Of a DNA stretch of 5,663 nucleotides, positions 1 through 4,512 are shown piece by piece. A program made the position numbers and the translations under genes. Position 1 is the stretch's first letter. Every line of letters starts with the position of its first letter. Below the pieces are notes generated by a model that was not told where the DNA came from, made no database searches, and worked only from the letters and a program-made list of their open reading frames with translations. Source of the stretch: JBGOUJ01 sp041477005 (GTDB lineage Bacteria; Acidobacteriota; Terriglobia; Bryobacterales; JACQDG01); the NCBI GenBank assembly GCA_041477005.1, contig JBGOUJ010000521.1:1-5663 (forward strand), given 5' to 3'.

Positions 1-126
1 GAACCGGCGCTCCCCATACTGATTTTTAGGCAGGGTGGGACCGGAATACCATAGGCATATCAACCGTAGAACACATAGCAATTTACCTTAGATCTTCCCG
101 GCGCCGGCTCCTATCACGGCCCGCGA

Positions 127-142
127 GCCACCCCAGGGTGGC
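127..142. repeat. Small perfect hairpin in the gene 1 upstream region
   Basis: GCCACC (127-132) and GGTGGC (137-142) are perfect reverse complements around a four-base centre, CCAG. No T-run follows on either strand, so this is not a classical intrinsic terminator. It may be chance in GC-rich DNA, or the remains of a 3' end or regulatory structure. Confidence 0.4.
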
Positions 143-153
143 GGCCATCGAAG

Positions 154-167
154 CCTGGCTGCCCAGG
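154..167. repeat. Second small hairpin, adjacent to the first
   Basis: CCTGG (154-158) pairs perfectly with CCAGG (163-167) around CTGC. It lies 11 bases after the 127-142 hairpin and about 36 bases before the proposed gene 1 -35 box. It has no T-tract. Five-base stems arise easily by chance in GC-rich DNA, so the structural claim is weak. Confidence 0.3.
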
Positions 168-203
168 ACCGGGATCGCGTGCCGGGCGAGCGTGACCGGT
201 CGT

Positions 204-233
204 TTGGCAGGTCCCCTGCCGCGGCGATATACT
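204..233 (+). promoter_or_regulatory. Sigma70-like promoter of the amidohydrolase gene
   Basis: TTGGCA (204-209) matches the -35 consensus at 5 of 6 bases and TATACT (228-233) matches the -10 consensus at 5 of 6. The spacer is 18 bases. The expected transcription start is about seven bases past the -10 box, near 239-241, only 2-4 bases before the ATG at 243. The mRNA would then be leaderless or nearly so, which agrees with the lack of a Shine-Dalgarno sequence. This supports 243 over 138 as the start. Position and consensus are seen; activity is inferred. Confidence 0.6.
206..220. promoter_or_regulatory. Inverted repeat inside the promoter spacer, possible operator
   Basis: GGCAGG (206-211) and CCTGCC (215-220) form a perfect dyad around TCC. 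The left arm overlaps the -35 box and the right arm lies in the spacer, a place where a bound repressor would block RNA polymerase. Alternatively the dyad is chance, since GGCAGG/CCTGCC also occurs several times inside the genes here. No regulator gene is in the window. Confidence 0.35.
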
Positions 234-242
234 ACAAGCGCG

Positions 243-1157
243 ATGACACCGCTTTCTCGCCGCGCCTTCCTGGCCGCCGTTTCGTCCTGCCTGATCCCGC
301 CCGCGCTCCCGCAGGGCGCCGAAACCATCATTGACATCCACCAGCACACCAATTACTCCGGGCGAACCAACGACCAACTGGTGGCCCACCAGCGAACGAT
401 GGGAATCAGTAAGACCATATTGCTGCCCGCCGGATCGCTGTACGGACTGGCGGCCGGCTGCGGAGGCAACCAGACGGTGGTCGATCTGGCCCGGCAATAT
501 CCGAACGAGTACGTTTACTTCGCCAACGAGGTGCCGGACCTGGCCGGCGCGCGGGCCGAGATGGAGAAATACCTGAAGATGGGCGCCATCGGGATCGGCG
601 AGCAGAAATTCCACGTGGACTGCGACTCGGCGCCGATTCAGATGGTCGCCGAAACCGCCCGGCAGCTCGGCGTGCCCGTGCTGTTGCACTTTCAGCACGG
701 CGTCTACAACATGGGCATCGAGAATTTTCACAAGATCCTGGAGAAATACCCCCAGGTGACCTTCATCGGCCACGCCCAGACCTGGTGGGGCAACATCGAC
801 CGCAAGCACGATCAAACGGTGATGTATCCCAAGACTCCGCTAACGCCCGGCGGGATCAGCGACCGCCTGCTATCCGACTATCCCAACATGTACGGCGATC
901 TGTCGGCCGGGTCGGGGCTGAACGCGCTGCTCCGCGACGAGGATCATGCCCGCGCGTTCCTGGCGCGACACCAGGACAAGCTGCTATACGGCAGCGACTG
1001 CAGCGACAGTTTCGGCAAGGGCGACGGCTGCAGCGGCGCGCAGTGCATCGCTGCGCTGCGGCGGCTCGCGCCGAGCCAGACCATCCTGCGCAAGATTTTT
1101 TCCGGCAATGCCGTGCGGGTGATGAAAATCAAACTCCCCCGCGGCGATGCGGGATGA
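243..1157 (+). CDS. Tat-exported amidohydrolase (amidohydrolase-2 / TIM-barrel metal-dependent hydrolase)
   Basis: This 304-residue protein is a predicted metal-dependent hydrolase or decarboxylase of the amidohydrolase-2 superfamily. The substrate is unknown. A twin-arginine signal, SRRAFL (residues 5-10), begins the protein, followed by a short hydrophobic stretch. Cleavage may fall near A26. VSSC (13-16) is a loose lipobox, so a Tat lipoprotein is an alternative. The mature part opens with DIHQH, giving the metal-binding H33-x-H35. Further likely ligand or active-site residues are E120 in GIGE, H149 in LLHF, H177 in IGHA and D252 in YGSD. After D252 comes a cysteine-containing loop (C253, C263, C268). 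The length suits a complete single-domain TIM barrel. I chose 243 over the in-frame ATG at 138 because it puts the Tat motif at the N-terminus and because the proposed promoter lies between the two. There is no Shine-Dalgarno sequence. The gene converges on the cytochrome lipoprotein gene with a 16-base gap. Family assignment is fairly sure; the specific reaction is not. Confidence 0.88.
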   Translation: MTPLSRRAFLAAVSSCLIPPALPQGAETIIDIHQHTNYSGRTNDQLVAHQRTMGISKTILLPAGSLYGLAAGCGGNQTVVDLARQYPNEYVYFANEVPDLAGARAEMEKYLKMGAIGIGEQKFHVDCDSAPIQMVAETARQLGVPVLLHFQHGVYNMGIENFHKILEKYPQVTFIGHAQTWWGNIDRKHDQTVMYPKTPLTPGGISDRLLSDYPNMYGDLSAGSGLNALLRDEDHARAFLARHQDKLLYGSDCSDSFGKGDGCSGAQCIAALRRLAPSQTILRKIFSGNAVRVMKIKLPRGDAG

Positions 1158-1173
1158 CAAGAATCAGGCTCTC

Positions 1174-4100
1174 CTACAGCCCGCCGCGCAGGTACGCGAT
1201 CACGTCGGCGAGGTCCTGGCGGCTCATCTGCTTCTCCAGGTCCTCGGGCATCAGCGACACGCTCGAAGCGCGGATCTCGGCGACGTTGCTGCGCAGGATG
1301 GTCACGTCGCCGTCGGCTGAATCGCCGCGCAGGGTCAGCGTTCCGGGCGTCTCGTTGACGATGATGCCGTCGTGCATGCGGTTGTCTTTGGTGACGACCA
1401 CGTAGTTGGTGTAGCGTGGCTCGATCGCGGCGCTGGGGTTCAGAATCGACTCCAGCAGCTCTTCTTTGGACTTGTTGTTGATGCCCGACAGGTCCGGCCC
1501 CACGCGCCCGCCCTGCCGGCGGGGCATGTGGCACTTGGCGCAGTTCTTCTCGAAGGCCTGCTTGCCGCGCTGGGGATCTCCGCTCATGGCCGCCACCGGG
1601 CGGTAGCTCTCGGCGACCTTGGCCCGGTCGCCGGCGTTGCTGCGGAGCACGGTCCGGGCGCGCTCGCGGATCGCCGGGTCGGGGTTTTCGAGCAGGCGGT
1701 CGCGCGCTCCGGCGCCGAGGGCGCTCGCCTCGAGCCGGCCGCTCTCGATCGCCTGGAGCAGCGCCGGCGCCCGCCCGCGGCTCGAGAGCAGCGCCGCAAT
1801 GGTCTTCTGGCGCACCTCCGGTCCCGCGCCGCGCCAGTTGTCGAGCAGCAGCGAGCTCACGCTCGCATCCTCGAAGGCGGCCAGCGCCTCGACCGCCGCT
1901 CCCTGCACTTCCGGCGGCTGCCGGGGATCGAGGAGGCGTCCCAGCGTCGGGCTCACCACACCGAACTGTCCGCCCCGCAAGGAACGGATCGAAATGGCGC
2001 GCTTCGCGGCGGGGAGGCCGCCATCGAGCGCCTCCCGGGCCGCCCTCTCGATGAAGGCCCGCAGCTCGAGGTGCTGCGCGACTTCTCGGGCGGCGTCCTG
2101 GGTCTTTTCCGAGCCGTGGTCGAGCAGCTTCATCAGAGCCGCTTCCGCAGCCGGGATCTTTAACCCGCCGGCGCTCGCCAGTTGCAGGCCATTGGCCAAG
2201 CCCGAAAGGCAGGCCTCGCGCCATTTATCGGCGTCCGGATCCGGCAAGGCGGCCAGCTCGTTCAAGACTTGGGCGATTTCGCCTGGATCGTGTTTCGCTC
2301 CGAGGAGCGAAGACAGCTCGGAGAGGAACAGCGGATCGCCCCACCGGCCGGGGCGGGTCCGCAGCGTCGCGAAAAGCGGAAAAGCCGAGTTGGGAACCGA
2401 GCTAAGAACGGCCGTCCGAAACCAGCGATCGCCGGCGCGGGCCGACGCGATGTCGGCCAGGGCGGCCAGGGCGCGCGGGTCCTTCAGCTCGCCGAGGGTG
2501 AAGGCAAGCTGGAACTGCACGCGCGGCTCAGGATCTTTGGTCATGGCGAGCACGGCGGCGGCCAGCGATTTCGATTTGGCGAGATAAGGCTCCGAGATCC
2601 GCAGGGCGTGCTCGCGAATCCCGGCGTGCGGATCGTGCAGGGCGCGCTCGACCAGCGCCGGCGTGAGCGCCGAAAGTCCCTCCAGGGTCCACAGGGCGTG
2701 CAGCCGGGCCAGGGGAAAGTCGTTCTTGGCGGCCATCTCTTCGAGCAGCGGCACGGCCGCGCGGTCCTGCCGATCGACCAGCAGCCGCTGCGCCGTCTGC
2801 CGGTGCCAGCCGTTGGGGTTGGCGAGCTGCTGGACCAGCTCGGCGGCGCCTGCCGCTCCGAGGTTTGGCTTCAGGTTGCCCTTGCGCAAGGGGTGGTTTG
2901 GGACGATGCGATAGATGCGCCCCTTGTCGATGCCGCTCCAGAAATCCATGTTCTTCTTGATGGCTTCGGGGATGGATTCCGGCGTCTCGATGAACTCCCG
3001 GTAGATATCCGTCACGTAGAGCAGCCCATCGGGGGCGTTGGCGAAGTTGCAGGGCCGGAACCAGTCGTCGGTGGAGGCCAGAAACTCCACGCGGTCTTTG
3101 GCCCGGCGAGCGCTGAAAGTGACCCCGTCCGGCGCGAGGATATCGCGGTGGACCAGGTTTCCGTTCACGTCGCCGGTGAAGACGTTGCCGACGTATTCCT
3201 TCGGAAACGCGTCGCCGGTGTAGACGGTGCCGCCGGTCGCGGCGGTGAAGTAGCCGCCGACTTCTTCGGTCTTGTTGAGTTGATTCTCGTTGTAGCGCTG
3301 CTGGCGGATCCGCGTCCGCTGCTCGCGCCAGAGCTGCGGCTTGGTGAGAGGAAAAACCTTCACCGAAGGCTGGCCGTGATCGGAGATGTCGACCGACACC
3401 GCCGAGACCGGCAGGAGGGTGTTTCGCTGCAGGTATTGCATCGGCAGCACCGCGTTGCGGATGTGGACCGTGTTTTGCGAGAGGAAACGGTTGCCCCAAT
3501 CGTCGAACGTCATGCCGAACTGCGTCGGCCCCGACGCCGCCTCGGCCAGCCCCCGGTCGGGCCGGAAGCGGAAGTCGGTTCCGCGCACCAGCACGGGCGG
3601 CTGTTCCGGGTGGTCGGGCGAGGTGATACGGCCGTCGCCGCCGTCGTTAGCGGCGTAGATCCAGTTGTCGACGCGGAGCCGGGGATTGGTGATGCGGGCC
3701 TCGGGGTTCACTTTGGGGAAGCCGGTGTAGAGAACCTGGCGCACGTCGGCCTTGCCGTCGCCGTCGGTGTCCTTCAGAAACAGAATGTCGGGGGCGCTGG
3801 TGACGATCAGCCCGCCCTTCCACGGCAGCAGGCCGCTCACTTCGAGGACGTGATCGGCGAAAACCGTCCGGCGGTCCATCCGGCCGTCGCCGTCGGTGTC
3901 TTCGAGCAGCACGATGCGCGAGCGGGCGGGCTGGCCGGGCGGCGGGTCTTCCGGATAGTCCAGCATCTCGGCCACGTAGAGGCGGCCGTTTTCGTCGAAG
4001 ACCATCTCCACCGGATCGAAGACCAGCGGCTCGGCGGCGACCAGCTCGACGTGGAAGTCTTCGCTCAGACGAAAGCTGCGCAGCGACTCCTGCGGCGAAA

Positions 4101-4182
4101 GCGGCTTATAGCGGCCGGTGTGCTCGGTCTGGGAGCACGCGGCCAGGGCCAGTAAGAGTGCAAAGGTTCCGAGTCGTCTCAT
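1174..4182 (-). CDS. Lipoprotein with beta-propeller dehydrogenase-like, HEAT-repeat and c-type heme domains
   Basis: The protein has 1002 residues. It starts with a lipoprotein signal peptide whose lipobox is L13-A-A-C16. Residues about 30-430 match the 'putative membrane-bound dehydrogenase' propeller of the Pirellula/Verrucomicrobium type (TIGR02604-like), related to sorbosone/PQQ dehydrogenases. Visible marks are two DTDGDG calcium-type loops (95-103 and 138-146), VFTGDVNGNLVHR (334-346) and WFRPCN followed by PDGLLYVTDIYRE (374-396). Residues about 440-850 are helical, Ala/Leu-rich HEAT-like repeats with recurring 'DP..R..A' turns. Residues 868-1002 are a TIGR02603-like cytochrome domain with CAKCH (881-885). 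M978 in SLMPEDL is a likely distal heme ligand. The likely role is oxidation of a sugar or alcohol outside the cytoplasm with electrons passed to the heme, but no substrate or partner is known. I chose ATG 4182 for the signal peptide; the frame stays open upstream to 4653 without protein-like character. The reading frame is intact. Confidence 0.9.
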   Translation of the reverse strand: MRRLGTFALLLALAACSQTEHTGRYKPLSPQESLRSFRLSEDFHVELVAAEPLVFDPVEMVFDENGRLYVAEMLDYPEDPPPGQPARSRIVLLEDTDGDGRMDRRTVFADHVLEVSGLLPWKGGLIVTSAPDILFLKDTDGDGKADVRQVLYTGFPKVNPEARITNPRLRVDNWIYAANDGGDGRITSPDHPEQPPVLVRGTDFRFRPDRGLAEAASGPTQFGMTFDDWGNRFLSQNTVHIRNAVLPMQYLQRNTLLPVSAVSVDISDHGQPSVKVFPLTKPQLWREQRTRIRQQRYNENQLNKTEEVGGYFTAATGGTVYTGDAFPKEYVGNVFTGDVNGNLVHRDILAPDGVTFSARRAKDRVEFLASTDDWFRPCNFANAPDGLLYVTDIYREFIETPESIPEAIKKNMDFWSGIDKGRIYRIVPNHPLRKGNLKPNLGAAGAAELVQQLANPNGWHRQTAQRLLVDRQDRAAVPLLEEMAAKNDFPLARLHALWTLEGLSALTPALVERALHDPHAGIREHALRISEPYLAKSKSLAAAVLAMTKDPEPRVQFQLAFTLGELKDPRALAALADIASARAGDRWFRTAVLSSVPNSAFPLFATLRTRPGRWGDPLFLSELSSLLGAKHDPGEIAQVLNELAALPDPDADKWREACLSGLANGLQLASAGGLKIPAAEAALMKLLDHGSEKTQDAAREVAQHLELRAFIERAAREALDGGLPAAKRAISIRSLRGGQFGVVSPTLGRLLDPRQPPEVQGAAVEALAAFEDASVSSLLLDNWRGAGPEVRQKTIAALLSSRGRAPALLQAIESGRLEASALGAGARDRLLENPDPAIRERARTVLRSNAGDRAKVAESYRPVAAMSGDPQRGKQAFEKNCAKCHMPRRQGGRVGPDLSGINNKSKEELLESILNPSAAIEPRYTNYVVVTKDNRMHDGIIVNETPGTLTLRGDSADGDVTILRSNVAEIRASSVSLMPEDLEKQMSRQDLADVIAYLRGGL
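1528..1542 (-). other. c-type heme attachment motif CAKCH
   Basis: These codons give C881-A-K-C884-H885 of the lipoprotein, the canonical CxxCH site where heme is covalently bound outside the cytoplasm and the His acts as proximal ligand. It is the only CxxCH in the protein, so a mono-heme cytochrome is predicted. Heme attachment needs cytochrome c maturation enzymes encoded elsewhere. Confidence 0.9.
3754..3771 (-). repeat. Second copy of the DTDGDG calcium-loop coding repeat
   Basis: This 18-base stretch is identical to 3883-3900. The two are 129 bases, exactly 43 codons, apart. It encodes DTDGDG at residues 138-143 of the lipoprotein. The DxDGDGxxD pattern resembles calcium-binding loops, and the even spacing suggests equivalent positions in consecutive propeller blades. 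Confidence 0.75.
3883..3900 (-). repeat. First copy of the DTDGDG calcium-loop coding repeat
   Basis: This encodes DTDGDG at residues 95-100 of the lipoprotein, followed by RMD, which completes a DxDxDGxxxD-like loop. It is base-for-base identical over 18 bases to 3754-3771. The identity may reflect blade duplication, or simply the same preferred codons for the same peptide. Confidence 0.75.
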
Positions 4183-4193
4183 AGGGAACTGCG

Positions 4194-4202
4194 ATCTTAC
4201 CA
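4194..4202 (-). promoter_or_regulatory. Extended -10-like element before the lipoprotein gene
   Basis: On the reverse strand the sequence reads TGG followed by TAAGAT (4199-4194). It matches the extended -10 form TGn plus a hexamer that agrees with TATAAT at 4 of 6. The ATG (4182) follows after 11 bases, so transcription would begin about five bases before it. No good -35 box is seen at 16-18 bases, which is compatible with an extended -10 promoter but leaves the call uncertain. Confidence 0.35.
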
Positions 4203-4342
4203 AGGCCGGGGGCCGGGCGGGCGAAGGATCGCCGGGAGGAAGCTCACAAGCCGGCGCGCTCGGGACCGGGGCGTCCATCGGTAAAAGTCGCGGCCAGCGG
4301 CACCGCATGCTTAGCCCGCTATTTTGCCACAACGACCTCGAA

Positions 4343-4356
4343 CCGGGAAAACCCGG
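4343..4356. repeat. CCGGG-AAAA-CCCGG hairpin in the intergenic region
   Basis: CCGGG (4343-4347) and CCCGG (4352-4356) pair perfectly around an AAAA loop. No U-tract follows on either strand, so an intrinsic terminator is unlikely. The role is unknown; chance is possible. Confidence 0.35.
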
Positions 4357-4484
4357 GACGGTAAGCAGCAAGTAGAGACTCATCCCCAGCAGCAGTTCGG
4401 TGCGCTCAAGGCTCGTCGACTTTGGGGTGGAGATCGCCGGCGGACACCTCTCATGACAACGGCCGCGAGCTACCTCGGAGGCCG

Positions 4485-4493
4485 TGCTAAACT
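4485..4493 (+). promoter_or_regulatory. Extended -10-like element before the TonB receptor gene
   Basis: TGC followed by TAAACT (4488-4493) fits an extended -10 pattern, with the hexamer matching TATAAT at 4 of 6. The expected transcription start is near 4500, giving a leader of about 13 bases before ATG 4513. No convincing -35 box lies 16-18 bases upstream. Assignment rests on this one element and its position. Confidence 0.35.
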
Positions 4494-4499
4494 CGGGGT

Positions 4500-4511
4500 C
4501 TGCCTGCCTGC
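4500..4511 (+). repeat. Three tandem CTGC units directly before the receptor start codon
   Basis: CTGC occurs three times in a row at 4500-4503, 4504-4507 and 4508-4511, followed by T and the ATG at 4513. It fills the place where a Shine-Dalgarno sequence would normally sit, and none is present. The tract is short for a slippage-prone repeat. Confidence 0.6.
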
Positions 4512-4512
4512 T

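Larger units (their letters stand above)
1..203. other. Upstream non-coding stretch, no gene recognised
   Basis: All three forward frames hit a stop within the first 54 bases (frame 1 TAG at 52-54, frame 2 TGA at 20-22, frame 3 TAG at 27-29). The window could therefore open on the last few codons of an upstream gene, but nothing identifies it. Bases from about 15 to 95 are visibly richer in A/T than the rest of the window, as expected of an intergenic or promoter region. A tiny reverse-strand reading frame of 16 codons (ATG near 80, stop near 29) has no supporting feature. Two small hairpins follow at 127-142 and 154-167. The in-frame ATG at 138 would extend gene 1 by 35 residues but is not favoured; see gene 1. 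Confidence 0.5.
4183..4512. other. 330-bp divergent intergenic region
   Basis: This region lies between the divergent lipoprotein and TonB-receptor genes and should hold both promoters. No gene is supported. A reverse-strand frame ending at TAG 4321-4319 has only about 27 codons after the preceding stop, and its codons (CTA, CTT, GCT) are unlike the GC-rich usage of the neighbours. A hairpin sits at 4343-4356. The lipoprotein frame is open back to 4653 and the receptor frame is open back to about 4314, but neither extension looks like protein. No riboswitch, tRNA or insertion-sequence end is recognised. Confidence 0.6.

Noticed and set aside
29..80. Tiny reverse-strand frame of 16 codons in the AT-richer patch
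   Set aside because: It is too short, lacks a clear promoter or known peptide pattern, and is expected by chance.
138..242. N-terminal extension of the amidohydrolase to the ATG at 138
   Set aside because: It would place the Tat motif about 40 residues in, and it covers a well-formed promoter and dyad. The added residues look like translated non-coding DNA.
944..2224. Reverse-strand frame of 426 codons overlapping genes 1 and 2
   Set aside because: It is extremely rich in Arg, Ala, Gly and Pro and is out of frame with the heme domain that is obvious in the adjacent frame. It is a shadow of GC-rich codon usage.
2182..4155. Long forward-strand reading frame (657 codons) opposite the lipoprotein gene
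   Set aside because: The reverse strand encodes a clear signal peptide, propeller and HEAT-like segment over this span. The forward frame has no recognisable domain, is rich in Arg, Gly and Val as expected of a mirror of GC-rich codons, and lacks a signal or a convincing start.
4321..4375. Forward-strand peptide 'CHNDLEPGK', recalling the HxDLxPxN motif of aminoglycoside phosphotransferase-like kinases
   Set aside because: The surrounding frame stops shortly after, has no kinase-like flanks and lacks the Asn after the Pro-Gly; treated as coincidence.
4319..4402. Short reverse-strand frame ending in FEVVVAK and a stop, resembling the 3' end of a gene
   Set aside because: Only about 27 codons follow the preceding stop. 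Codon choice is unlike the neighbours and no upstream coding part exists on the receptor side, so it is most likely chance.
4227..4440. Direct repeat GATCGCCGG at 4227-4235 and 4432-4440
   Set aside because: The same word also occurs inside the lipoprotein gene near 1669 and 2427, so it is a common GC-rich word here rather than a specific site.
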